From contig JAEWJH010000029.1 of assembly GCA_023386635.1 (NCBI GenBank), positions 1-27,559 of the forward strand: a stretch of 27,559 bases of DNA. Reading direction: 5' to 3'. Below, one piece after another: positions 1-7,770 of this stretch. The position numbers were made by a program, and so were the translations under genes. Below the pieces are notes generated by a model. It was not told where the DNA came from, searched no databases, and was given only the letters and a program-made list of their open reading frames with translations. This DNA comes from Pseudomonadota bacterium. GTDB lineage: Bacteria; Pseudomonadota; Alphaproteobacteria; Rhizobiales; Xanthobacteraceae. Within the stretch, counting starts at the first letter, position 1, and every line of letters begins with the position of its first letter.

Positions 1-30
1 AATGACGATTGCCGTGATCTGCTCGGCTGC

Positions 31-1035
31 TTACCTGGGCCGTAGGTCGTTACCGATGCCCTTGTTGACGAACCGCAGCGTGTAGCCCCTGCGGTAGTCG
101 AGCCCATCCTTGACCACACCGGCCTTCACCATCTCCCGGAAGAACGATTCCATCCGCGCATCGGTCATGGCGCCGATGCCGAGCGTTTTGGTGTCACCGG
201 AATCGACGATGCCGTAGTCGCGCATCTTGGCGATGGAATACGCCAGCACGTCGTCGGTCATGTCCGGGTTCATCTTCTTGATCAGCGAATTCGCCGGCGT
301 GCTATCGCCGTAGATGTAGTTGGCCCAGCCGATCATCGAGGCATCGACGAACCGCTGCACCAGATCGGGATTTTTCTCGATCAGTTCGCGGCGCGTCTCG
401 ATCAGGGTCGAATAGGCGTCGAAGCCTTGATCGGCGAGCAGAAACACTTTTGGCTTGATGCCGGTCTGCTTTTCGATCGCGTAAGGCTCCGCCGTCACAT
501 AGCCCTGCATGGCGCTGCGCTTGTCGACCAGGAACGGCTGCGCATTGAAGGTATAGGGCTTCACCTTCAATTCGTCGAAACCGTAGCGGGCCTTCAGCCA
601 CTGGAAATAGGTCGGCATCCCCTCCTTGGAGACGAACAGCGTCAGCTTCTTCAAATCCTCGAAGGTCTCGATGCCCTGCCCGGGATGGGCAATGAACACC
701 TGCGGGTCCTTCTGGAAGCTCGCCGCCACCGCGACGGCCGGCACATTGTTCGCCACCGCGTCGAACGACTGCAGCGTGTTGGCGCTCATGTAGAACTCGA
801 TGCGGCCGGCCAGCAGCAGCAGACGGTTGTTCACGTTCGGCCCGCCCGGCACGATCGTCACGTCCAGTCCGTATTTCCGATACGTGCCATCGGCGAGCGC
901 CTGATAGAAGCCGCCATGCTCCGCTTCGGCGACCCAGTTGGTGCCGAACCGCACCTGGTCGAGCGCATGCACAGGACCGGCGGCAAACAGCAGGGCAAGA
1001 AGGGAAAGCGCGGCACAACGCAGCGCGGATCTCAT
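31..1035 (-). CDS. ABC transporter periplasmic substrate-binding protein, NMT1/THI5-like
   Basis: Predicted periplasmic binding protein (334 aa) of the SsuA/THI5/NMT1-like superfamily, which captures small ligands such as pyrimidines, nitrate, sulfonates or riboflavin precursors for an ABC importer. The N-terminus has a signal peptide (residues 1-24: Arg, a hydrophobic core, then a VHA-type cleavage site), and the mature part opens with RFGTNWVAEAEHGGFYQA, typical of the family. The ATG at 1035 is chosen because it follows the GNAT stop as an ATGA overlap and begins directly at the signal peptide; the reading frame open to 1140 adds an unlikely leader. Partner permease and ATPase genes would lie beyond the left edge, so ligand and system are unknown. 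Family assignment is confident; substrate is not. Confidence 0.85.
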   Translation of the reverse strand: MRSALRCAALSLLALLFAAGPVHALDQVRFGTNWVAEAEHGGFYQALADGTYRKYGLDVTIVPGGPNVNNRLLLLAGRIEFYMSANTLQSFDAVANNVPAVAVAASFQKDPQVFIAHPGQGIETFEDLKKLTLFVSKEGMPTYFQWLKARYGFDELKVKPYTFNAQPFLVDKRSAMQGYVTAEPYAIEKQTGIKPKVFLLADQGFDAYSTLIETRRELIEKNPDLVQRFVDASMIGWANYIYGDSTPANSLIKKMNPDMTDDVLAYSIAKMRDYGIVDSGDTKTLGIGAMTDARMESFFREMVKAGVVKDGLDYRRGYTLRFVNKGIGNDLRPR

Positions 1036-1511
1036 GCAGGACTCCGGACGATCTTGTAGAGCGGCTTTTCGAGCTGGATCATACCCTTCTTGCGCCGAGC
1101 CGCATCGTCCAAATCCTGAAATCCGGCCTTGCGGCAGCACGCCGCGCCGGCCGCATGTTTCTGCGGAATATCGATCCGCAACACCTTGCAGCGACGGCGG
1201 CGCGCGATGCCCTCGACCGCGGTGATCAGCGCCACGCCGACGCCGCGGCGCGCCGCCGGGCCGGACACCGCCAGCGAATAGAGACGCGCGATCGGGCTGC
1301 GCGGGCGAAACAGAACCAGCGCGTAGCCGGCGAACATCCGCTCCTGCGTCGCCACCAGCAACACCGAGCCGGTGCCGCTCAGAAACCGACGGAAGCTGCG
1401 GCGCGACAACGCGCCGTCTTCGAACGCCCGCACTTCCAGGCTCAGCAGATCAGGAAGATCCTGCTCGCGCGCCGGCCTGATACGCAATCTTTTGGACCCG
1501 GTACTCACCAT
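1032..1511 (-). CDS. GNAT family N-acetyltransferase
   Basis: A 159-aa protein of the GCN5-related N-acetyltransferase fold, which moves an acetyl group from acetyl-CoA to an amine. The beta4-alpha3 acetyl-CoA loop is visible as ARRGVGVALI (about residues 86-95, an R-x-x-G-x-G/A motif), followed by the KAGFQDLDD segment that resembles the usual 'GF' strand near the C-terminus. The ATG at 1511 gives a full-length domain. The last four bases overlap the start of the binding-protein gene (ATGA), so the two are very likely cotranscribed and translationally coupled. The acceptor substrate cannot be read from the sequence, and the pairing with a transporter protein may be incidental. Confidence 0.8.
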   Translation of the reverse strand: MVSTGSKRLRIRPAREQDLPDLLSLEVRAFEDGALSRRSFRRFLSGTGSVLLVATQERMFAGYALVLFRPRSPIARLYSLAVSGPAARRGVGVALITAVEGIARRRRCKVLRIDIPQKHAAGAACCRKAGFQDLDDAARRKKGMIQLEKPLYKIVRSPA

Positions 1512-1684
1512 CGGCGCGCACTTAAAGACGGCCCCGCGCGCGGTGGCAAGTCCGGGAACCGTCCCGACGATAAAAAGGACACAACCGAGCCAAGGCGGCT
1601 TTGAACCTTTTTCCCGACATGGCGACCAAATCGTATGCGGCGGCGTGACAAATCGAACGCCCCCACAACCGGATGGAGAGCACC

Positions 1685-1957
1685 ATGAAGACGAAGATCG
1701 CCGCCCTTGCCCTGTCGATCGTCACCCTGACCGGCGCGATGACCGCCGCCACCAGCCAGGCGCAGGCTGGCCATCGCTGGGGCGTTGGCCTCGGCGTCGG
1801 TCTTGCCGCCGGCGCGCTGATCGGCGCGGCCGCAGCCTCGAATGCCTATGCAGGCCCCGCTTATGTGAGCGGCCCGGCCTATCGCGACTGCCGGATCGTC
1901 AAGCGGATGGATGCCTGGGGTTACTGGCACCGCGTCCGGGTTTGCGACGTCTACTGA
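1685..1957 (+). CDS. Small secreted Gly/Ala-rich protein of unknown function
   Basis: A 90-aa protein with a clear signal peptide (residues 1-28, cleavage after AQA), then a Gly/Ala-rich stretch (about 32-57, repeated GVGLGVG and AAGALIGAAA) that could be a glycine-zipper-like membrane-associating segment. The C-terminal part is aromatic with two cysteines (69 and 87) that could form a disulfide in the periplasm. The ATG at 1685 is preceded by GGAGAG at a good distance, which decides this start over the in-frame codon at 1673. It stands alone, with a strong terminator about 60 bp downstream. Similar tiny envelope proteins are common in Bradyrhizobium relatives; no function is known to me. Confidence 0.75.
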   Translation: MKTKIAALALSIVTLTGAMTAATSQAQAGHRWGVGLGVGLAAGALIGAAAASNAYAGPAYVSGPAYRDCRIVKRMDAWGYWHRVRVCDVY

Positions 1958-2017
1958 TGCGCAACGGATTGGGTCGGCTCTTTCCCCCGGTCCCCCACCC
2001 GTGCCGGCCCATCAGAG

Positions 2018-2052
2018 CCCGTCCGGTGCGTCACCGCACCGGACGGGTTTTT
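2018..2052 (+). terminator. Rho-independent terminator after the small secreted protein gene
   Basis: A perfect 13-bp inverted repeat (2018-2030 with 2035-2047) closes on a 4-base loop and is followed directly by five T residues. It lies about 60 bp after the stop of the small secreted protein gene and is oriented to end its transcript before the convergent MetE-like gene. Confidence 0.9.
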
Positions 2053-2086
2053 CATGATGCCAAGCGATGATCAGCCTTAACGCGCG

Positions 2087-3121
2087 TCAACCTTGCAGTT
2101 CGCGGCGCACGATCTTCGTGCCTTCGACCATCGCCTGCATCTTGCCGTAGGCAATCTCGCGCGGAAGATACTTCATGCCGCAATCGGGAGCGATCACCAG
2201 CCGCTCCGCCGCCGCATGCGGCAGCGCCTTGCGGATGCGCGCCGCCACCACCTCCGGGGTCTCCACCGATTTGTCGGAGAGATCGATCACGCCGAGGATG
2301 ATGGTCTTCGACGGCAGCTTCTCCAGCACGCGCAAATCGAGGTCCGGCTGCGCCGCCTCGATCGAGACCTGCTGCGCCTTGCTGTTCTCCAGTTCGGCGA
2401 GGAACGAGTAGCCCTCCGGCTTCTCGTGCACCACCGCGGCATAGCCGAAGCACAGATGCACGGCGACCGTGCCGGTCACACCCTCGAGCGCCGCGTTCAG
2501 CGCCTTGACGCCGAAAGCCCGCGCCTTGTCCGGATGCTGCTGCATCCACGGCTCGTCGATCTGGATCACGTCGGCGCCGGCGGCGAACAGGTCCTTGATC
2601 TCCGCATTCACCGCGGCGGCGAAGTCCATCGCCAGCGCTTCCTGCGACGGATAGAACTCGTTCTGCGCCTGCATGGTCATGGTGAAGGGACCGGGCACGG
2701 TCATCTTCACCGGCTTCCTGGTGTTGGCGCGCAGGAACTGGATGTCGTGCAGCTCGACCGGATGCGCGCGCCGCACCTTGGCGGTGATGCGCGGCACCGG
2801 GATCGGCTTGCCGCTGCGGTTGATGGTGGTGCCGTGGTTCACCGTGTCGACGCCTTCGAGCGCGGTGGCGAAGCGGTTGGAATAGCTCTCGCGGCGCTGC
2901 TCACCATCGCTGATGATGTCGAGCCCGGCGCGCTCCTGCTCTTCGATGGCAAGAAGCGTCGCCTCGTCCTGCTTCGCTTCAAGCTCCGCCGCCGGCACCA
3001 GCCAGAGGTCGGCCATGCGCACGCGCGGCACCTGTTTCGACAGCTTGGCGCGGTCGATCAGCCAGTCCGGCTGCGGATAGGAGCCCACCAGCGTGGTGGG
3101 GAGCAGAGTTGGCGTCGCCAT
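2087..3121 (-). CDS. MetE-like cobalamin-independent methyltransferase, single catalytic domain
   Basis: A 344-aa zinc methyltransferase of the MetE C-terminal (UROD/MetE-like) superfamily, which transfers a methyl group to a thiol such as homocysteine. Zinc-ligand positions are visible: His222 and Cys224 in VAVHLCFGY, Cys314 in IAPDCGMKYLPR. The start region LVGSYPQP is typical. Canonical MetE is about 750 aa with an N-terminal duplicate domain that is absent here, so this is a 'core' type; methyl donor and acceptor are uncertain, and the epoxyalkane:CoM transferases share this fold. The ATG at 3121 has an AGGA-type ribosome site; an upstream frame to 3199 is unlikely. It is transcribed toward the terminator at 2018-2052. 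Confidence 0.85.
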   Translation of the reverse strand: MATPTLLPTTLVGSYPQPDWLIDRAKLSKQVPRVRMADLWLVPAAELEAKQDEATLLAIEEQERAGLDIISDGEQRRESYSNRFATALEGVDTVNHGTTINRSGKPIPVPRITAKVRRAHPVELHDIQFLRANTRKPVKMTVPGPFTMTMQAQNEFYPSQEALAMDFAAAVNAEIKDLFAAGADVIQIDEPWMQQHPDKARAFGVKALNAALEGVTGTVAVHLCFGYAAVVHEKPEGYSFLAELENSKAQQVSIEAAQPDLDLRVLEKLPSKTIILGVIDLSDKSVETPEVVAARIRKALPHAAAERLVIAPDCGMKYLPREIAYGKMQAMVEGTKIVRRELQG

Positions 3122-3171
3122 GGATGATCCTGTCGTGCGCGCCCGGAACCGGGCTTCTTGAAAGATTGCCA

Positions 3172-3199
3172 CATATAAAGCGATGGGCGGGCGGGACAA
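3172..3199 (-). promoter_or_regulatory. Possible promoter of the MetE-like gene
   Basis: On the minus strand TTGTCC (3199-3194) and TATATG (3177-3172) are separated by 16 bases, a reasonable sigma-70-type arrangement about 50 bp upstream of the start at 3121. It overlaps part of a palindromic repeat, and no start site has been measured; the call rests on hexamers only. Confidence 0.35.
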
Positions 3200-3224
3200 G
3201 CCCGCTGCTGCCCATTGATGGGCA
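3191..3224. repeat. Two adjacent short palindromes between convergently read-through genes
   Basis: GCGGG-ACAAG-CCCGC (3191-3205) and TGCCCAT-TG-ATGGGCA (3209-3224) lie side by side just downstream of the FAD oxidoreductase stop. The GGGACAAGCCC core also occurs in the palindromic element at 7733-7753, suggesting a degenerate copy of the same dispersed family. There is no T-run, so it is not a standard intrinsic terminator. Confidence 0.45.
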
Positions 3225-3227
3225 GAC

Positions 3228-6185
3228 CTAGGCCAACGACGCGGCGGCGACGCTCATCGCCAGCACCCGGGCGACATGCAGCGCGTCGCGCTGCGCGCCG
3301 TCATGAATCTGGTGCCGGCAGGAGGTGCCGTCCGCCACCACCAGCGTGTCCGCGTCCGCCTTGCGCACCGCCGGCAGCAGCGACAGCTCGCCCATGGCCA
3401 GCGACACGTCGATGGTCTCGGCGTGATAGCCGAACGACCCGGCCATGCCGCAGCAGCTCGATTCCACGGTCTCGACCGTTAGTTCAGGGACGAGGCGCAG
3501 CACGCTCTCTACCGCGCCCATGGCGGCAAATGCCTTCTGGTGGCAATGTCCGTGCAGCAGCGCCTTGCCAGCGACCTTGCCGAGCGGCAAGGCGAGACGC
3601 CCCGCCTTGTGCTCGCGCGCCAGAAACTCCTCGAACAGCAGCGCAAGGTCCGCGAGCCTGCGCGCCGCATCGGACATCATCAGCGCCGGCCATTCGTCGC
3701 GGAAGGTGAGCAGGCAGCTCGGCTCGAGCCCGACCACCGGCACGCCACGCTCGATGAACGGCGCCAGCGCCGCGAGCGTGCGCTCCGCTTCGCGCCGTGC
3801 CTCATCGACACGCCCGACCGACAGGAACGTGCGGCCGCAGCAGAGAGGCCGCGTCTCGCGCGCCGGCGGCGTCGCGAGATGCACGCGGTAGCCGGCGGCC
3901 GCGAGGACACTCAGCGCCGCATCGACATTCTCCCGCTCGAAATAGCGATTGAAGGTGTCGGCGAACAGCACGACATCCTTGGCGTCGCTGCCGAGCGCCG
4001 GCGACGCCGTATCGGCGAACACGTCGCCGCGCCATTTCGGCAGACTGCGCCGCGCGGAAAAATCCGCCACCGCCTCCGAGATTTTCGCCAAACCGGGAAT
4101 CGTATCGCGCAGATTGAACAGCCACGGCAATTTCGCCGCATAGGGGGCATAGCGCGGCAGATAGCCGACCAGCTTCTGATGCAGCGTGAGGCCATATTTG
4201 GCGGCGCGCGCGGCCAGCACCTCGATCTTCATCCGCGCCATGTCGACGCCGGTCGGGCATTCGCGGCGGCAGGACTTGCACGACACGCACAGCTTCAGCG
4301 TCTCGGCCATCTCGTCGGAGGTGAAAGCATCCGGGCCGAGCTGGCCGGTGACGGCGAGCCGCAGCGTATTGGCGCGGCCGCGCGTCACGTCCTTCTCGTC
4401 GCGGGTGACGCGATAACTCGGGCACATGGCGCCGCCCTGCAATTTGCGGCAGGCGCCGTTGTTGTTGCACATCTCGACGGCGCCCTGGAAACCGCCGCCC
4501 GCGCCGGGATAGGCGGACCAGTCAAGCTGCGTCGTCATGGGCTCGCCGTGATAGCCGGGCGGATAGCGCAGCAGGCCGCGGTCGTCGAATTTGGGCGCGC
4601 GCACCACCTTCCCGGGATTGAACAGGCCTGTCGGATCGAACCGGTCCTTCACCTCCTCGAACGCGCGCACCAGTTCCTTGCCGAACATGAATTCGTGGAA
4701 TTCAGAACGGGCGATGCCGTCGCCGTGTTCGCCGGAATGCGAGCCCTTGTACGCCTTGACCATGGCGAACGCCTCTTCGGCGATGGCGCGCATGGCCTTG
4801 ACGTCCTTCTCCTGCCGCAGATTGAGTACCGGCCGCACATGCAGACAGCCGGAGCCGGCATGGGCGTACCAGGTGCCGCGCGTGCCGTGCTTCTCGAAAA
4901 TCTGCGTCAGCCGCGCCGTGTAATCGGCAAGATGCTCGAGCGGCACCGCGCAATCCTCGACGAAGGACACCGGCTTTCCCTCGTCCTTCATCGACATCAT
5001 GATGTTGAGGCCGGACGTGCGCACATCGGTGATCGCCGCCTGCAACGGCGCATCGAGCACATCGACCACGCCGCCCCAGCGCGCGCCGGACCTGTCCCAG
5101 CCGAAACCAAGGTCGCCCATCATCTGATGCAGTTGCGCGAGGCGGCGAACATTCTCCTCCTGATCCGCCTCGCCGAACTCCACGAGCAAAATGGCTTCCG
5201 GCGCATGGCCGCCGTTGCGCCGCACGAACTGCTCCAGCGTCGGCCGGAACAGCGGAATCTCCCAGGCGAGTTCGACCATGGTTCGGTCGATCAGCTCGAC
5301 GCCGATCGGCTTGAGCCGCACCAGATGCTGCGCCGACGCCATCGCCTGATAGAACGAGCCGAAGTGGCAGGCGCCGACCGCACGGCGGCCGAGTACCGGC
5401 GACAGCTTCAGATCGATCCGGTTGAAGAAGGCGAGCGTGCCTTCGCTGCCGGTGAGCACATGCGCGAGATTGGCGTCGTTGTTGCCCGGCACCAGCGCAT
5501 CGAGGTTGTAGCCGCCGACCCGTCGCTGCACCTTGGGAAAGCGCGCGGCGATTTCATTCGCCTCACGCGCGCCGAGCGCCAGGAGATCGCGCGCCAGCGC
5601 CTGCGCTTTCGGCGTATCGGCAAGTTGCGACAGATCAGAGTCGATGCGCCCGAACCGCGCATGCGTGCCGTCCGCCAGTCGCGCCTCGATGCCGAGCACG
5701 TTGTCGCGCATGGTGCCGAACCGCAGCGAGCGCGCGCCGCAGGAATTGTTTGCCGACATGCCGCCGATGGTGGCGCGCGACGCGGTCGAAATATCGACCG
5801 GGAACCACAGTCCATGCGGCTTGAGCTGACGGTTCAATTCATCCAGCACCATGCCCGGCTCGACCGTGCAGCGCCGTCCGGCGACGTCCAGATCGATCAG
5901 CTTGTTCAGATGGCGCGAGCAATCGACGATCAGCGTCTCGTTGATGGTCTGTCCGCATTGCGAGGTGCCGCCGCCGCGCGCGGTCACGCTCACGCCGTTT
6001 TCCGCGGCGACATCGATCGCCCGGTTGGCTTCTTCAATCGACCGCGGTGTGATCACACCGACCGGCATGATCTGATAATGCGATGCGTCGGTGGCGTAGC
6101 GTCCGCGCGTGAAATCGTCGAACGCCACGCCATCCGTCAGCGCCGCGTTGAGCTGCCGTTCAAAAACTGGTCGGACCACTGGCAC
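3228..6185 (-). CDS. Large FAD-binding / Fe-S oxidoreductase (YdiJ-type, 2-hydroxyacid dehydrogenase family)
   Basis: A single ~985-aa chain fusing a GlcD-like flavin dehydrogenase to a GlpC-like iron-sulfur module. Numbering from the upstream ATG at 6284: FAD PP-loop ARGGGTSQCGQT (~98-110), FAD-oxidase C-terminal domain (~290-540), two Cys clusters for 4Fe-4S centres (CNNNGAC...MCPSY ~605 and CVSCKSCRRECP ~664), and cysteine-rich CCG motifs (CCGRTF ~813, CCGMAGSFGYH ~943). Relatives, including E. coli YdiJ, oxidise D-2-hydroxyacids such as D-2-hydroxyglutarate; glycolate or D-lactate are alternatives. The conserved part begins near VRPVFERQL, and GTG at 6185 has AAGAGG seven bases upstream, so I prefer it; ATG 6284 is possible but lacks a good ribosome site. 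Divergent from serine-glyoxylate aminotransferase. Confidence 0.88.
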   Translation of the reverse strand: MPVVRPVFERQLNAALTDGVAFDDFTRGRYATDASHYQIMPVGVITPRSIEEANRAIDVAAENGVSVTARGGGTSQCGQTINETLIVDCSRHLNKLIDLDVAGRRCTVEPGMVLDELNRQLKPHGLWFPVDISTASRATIGGMSANNSCGARSLRFGTMRDNVLGIEARLADGTHARFGRIDSDLSQLADTPKAQALARDLLALGAREANEIAARFPKVQRRVGGYNLDALVPGNNDANLAHVLTGSEGTLAFFNRIDLKLSPVLGRRAVGACHFGSFYQAMASAQHLVRLKPIGVELIDRTMVELAWEIPLFRPTLEQFVRRNGGHAPEAILLVEFGEADQEENVRRLAQLHQMMGDLGFGWDRSGARWGGVVDVLDAPLQAAITDVRTSGLNIMMSMKDEGKPVSFVEDCAVPLEHLADYTARLTQIFEKHGTRGTWYAHAGSGCLHVRPVLNLRQEKDVKAMRAIAEEAFAMVKAYKGSHSGEHGDGIARSEFHEFMFGKELVRAFEEVKDRFDPTGLFNPGKVVRAPKFDDRGLLRYPPGYHGEPMTTQLDWSAYPGAGGGFQGAVEMCNNNGACRKLQGGAMCPSYRVTRDEKDVTRGRANTLRLAVTGQLGPDAFTSDEMAETLKLCVSCKSCRRECPTGVDMARMKIEVLAARAAKYGLTLHQKLVGYLPRYAPYAAKLPWLFNLRDTIPGLAKISEAVADFSARRSLPKWRGDVFADTASPALGSDAKDVVLFADTFNRYFERENVDAALSVLAAAGYRVHLATPPARETRPLCCGRTFLSVGRVDEARREAERTLAALAPFIERGVPVVGLEPSCLLTFRDEWPALMMSDAARRLADLALLFEEFLAREHKAGRLALPLGKVAGKALLHGHCHQKAFAAMGAVESVLRLVPELTVETVESSCCGMAGSFGYHAETIDVSLAMGELSLLPAVRKADADTLVVADGTSCRHQIHDGAQRDALHVARVLAMSVAAASLA

Positions 6186-6346
6186 CTGGCGCCCTCTTAT
6201 GACGTCGACTGCATAGGCGCGGGCCGCAACGGTCTGCTCCCAAAGACGAACTCCGCCTGAAATCGCTTGACCGCAATGTACCATTCATAGTTGATCGCCA
6301 CCAAGCACCGGGCCCGCGCGGCCAGCCCAATGTTCGAAGGTTCAAA

Positions 6347-6361
6347 GGGCACATTGTGCCC
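6347..6361. promoter_or_regulatory. Perfect palindrome in the divergent region before serine-glyoxylate aminotransferase
   Basis: GGGCACA-T-TGTGCCC is an exact 7-bp inverted repeat with a one-base centre, placed 42 bp upstream of the aminotransferase start and between two divergent genes. This size and position suit a dimeric regulator's operator. LysR-type regulators control serine-cycle genes in methylotrophs, but no regulator gene is present here and the assignment is inference. Confidence 0.45.
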
Positions 6362-6403
6362 GGACGGTGCCCCGACACAGCTGCGTTTCAGGAGCGAAAT
6401 TCC

Positions 6404-7612
6404 ATGGTGAAGAACTCGTCGCGCGCCGTTGGGCGCCATGCGCTGCATATTCCCGGCCCGACGCCGGTGCCGGATCGCGTCCTGCGCGCGATCGACCAGC
6501 CGATGATCGATCATCGCGGTCCCGAATTCGCCAAGGTGACGAAGAAGGCGCTCGAAGGCATCAAGACCATCTTCAAGACCGCGCATCCGGTGATCATCTT
6601 CACCGCCACCGGCACCGGCGCATGGGAAGCCGCTCTCACCAACACGCTGTCGCCCGGCGACAAGGTGCTGACGGTCGAGACCGGACAGTTCGGCCTGCTG
6701 TGGAAGAAGATGGCGGAGAAGCTCGGTCTCAAGCCGGACGTCATCGAGACCGACTGGCGGCACGGCGTCGACCCGAACGAGGTCGAGAAGCGCCTGCGCG
6801 CCGACAAGAACAAGGAGATCAAGGCGGTCTGCGTGCTGCACAACGAGACCTCGACCGGCACGCTCTCCGACATCGCCAGCGTGCGCAAGGCGATCGACGC
6901 GGCCGGCCATCCGGCGCTGCTGCTGGTCGACACCATCTCCTCGCTCGCCTCGACCGATTATCGTCATGACGAATGGGGCGTCGACGTCGCGGTCGGCGGC
7001 GCGCAGAAGGGCCTGATGCTGCCGCCCGGCATGTCGTTCAACGCGCTCAGCCCGAAGGCGCTGGAAGCCAGCAAGACCTCGAAGCTGCCGAAGTCGTTCT
7101 TCTCCTGGGAAGACATGCTGAACATGAACAAGTCCGGCTATTTCCCGTATACGCCGGGAACGCTGATGCTGTTCGGCCTCAACGAAGGCATCGCCATGTT
7201 GCACGAGGAAGGCCTCGACAACGTGTTCGCGCGCCATAACCGCCTCGCGGAGGGCACGCGCCGCGCGGTGAAGCATTGGGGTCTCGAGACGATCTGCCAG
7301 GATCCGAAGGCTTATTCGCCGACCCTCACCGCCGTTCTGCTACCGGACGGCCACGACGCCGATGCGTTCCGCGCGCTCGCGCTGGAGAACTTCAACATCT
7401 CCTATGGCGCGAGCTTCGGCCGCTTCGCGGGCAAGATGTTCCGCATCGGCCATCTTGGCGACGTCAACGAAACCTCGATGATCGGCGCGCTCGGCGCGAC
7501 CGAACTCGCGCTGCAGATGGCCGGCGTGCCGATCAAGAAGGGTGGCGCGCAGGCGGCGATGGACTATTTCCTCTCCGACATGAGCAGCGGCGCACGCAAG
7601 GCGGCGGAGTAA
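6404..7612 (+). CDS. sgaA: Serine--glyoxylate aminotransferase (PLP, class V)
   Basis: A 402-aa PLP-dependent class V aminotransferase that converts serine plus glyoxylate to hydroxypyruvate plus glycine, a step of the methylotrophic serine cycle and of glyoxylate/photorespiratory salvage. The N-terminal HIPGPTPVPDRVLRAI and HRGPEF motifs are characteristic; the PLP Schiff-base lysine is Lys202 in GGAQKGLMLPPGMS; the substrate and cofactor loops TGTGAWEAAL and YTPGTLMLFGL are also present. The ATG at 6404 is preceded by AGGAG eight bases upstream. A strong terminator follows 24 bp after the stop, so it is a monocistronic unit. Other serine-cycle genes are not adjacent apart from folD far downstream, so its role may be glyoxylate detoxification. 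It shares a control region with the FAD/Fe-S oxidoreductase. Confidence 0.93.
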   Translation: MVKNSSRAVGRHALHIPGPTPVPDRVLRAIDQPMIDHRGPEFAKVTKKALEGIKTIFKTAHPVIIFTATGTGAWEAALTNTLSPGDKVLTVETGQFGLLWKKMAEKLGLKPDVIETDWRHGVDPNEVEKRLRADKNKEIKAVCVLHNETSTGTLSDIASVRKAIDAAGHPALLLVDTISSLASTDYRHDEWGVDVAVGGAQKGLMLPPGMSFNALSPKALEASKTSKLPKSFFSWEDMLNMNKSGYFPYTPGTLMLFGLNEGIAMLHEEGLDNVFARHNRLAEGTRRAVKHWGLETICQDPKAYSPTLTAVLLPDGHDADAFRALALENFNISYGASFGRFAGKMFRIGHLGDVNETSMIGALGATELALQMAGVPIKKGGAQAAMDYFLSDMSSGARKAAE

Positions 7613-7635
7613 GCGCCTCCACTAGCCAGACAGCC

Positions 7636-7664
7636 AAAAGGCCGGGCATTGCCCGGCCTTTTTT
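7636..7664 (+). terminator. Rho-independent terminator of the aminotransferase gene
   Basis: A 12-bp perfect stem (7636-7647 with 7651-7662, GC core GCCGGGC) with a three-base loop ends in a run of six T residues. It lies 24 bp beyond the aminotransferase stop codon. The A-run on its left side could give weaker termination for the opposite strand. Confidence 0.9.
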
Positions 7665-7672
7665 ATTCCCTT

Positions 7673-7753
7673 CGTCATGGCCGGCTCGTCCCGGCCATGA
7701 CGATTCGATGCAGCCTGTCTCCCTAAGCGGAATCGCCGGGACAAGCCCGGCGA
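7673..7753. repeat. Dispersed palindromic mosaic element, copy 1
   Basis: Two hairpin-forming palindromes lie in tandem: a 12-bp stem starting CGTCATGGCCGG (7673-7684 with 7691-7702), and TCGCCGGG-ACAAG-CCCGGCGA (7733-7753). The same motif type recurs at 21472-21554. Non-coding palindromes of this form are frequent between genes in Bradyrhizobium-type genomes. It separates the terminator of the aminotransferase from the 3' end of boxB. Confidence 0.75.
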
Positions 7754-7770
7754 TGACGGCAGAGAGCCAC

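Noticed and set aside
3122..3227. Riboswitch (SAM or cobalamin) upstream of the MetE-like gene
   Set aside because: No recognisable conserved aptamer core; only short palindromes of the dispersed type are present.
3540..6260. 906-residue open frame on the plus strand opposite the FAD/Fe-S oxidoreductase
   Set aside because: It is an antisense shadow of a well-conserved gene in high-GC DNA; the translation is Arg/His/Ala-rich with no recognisable domain.
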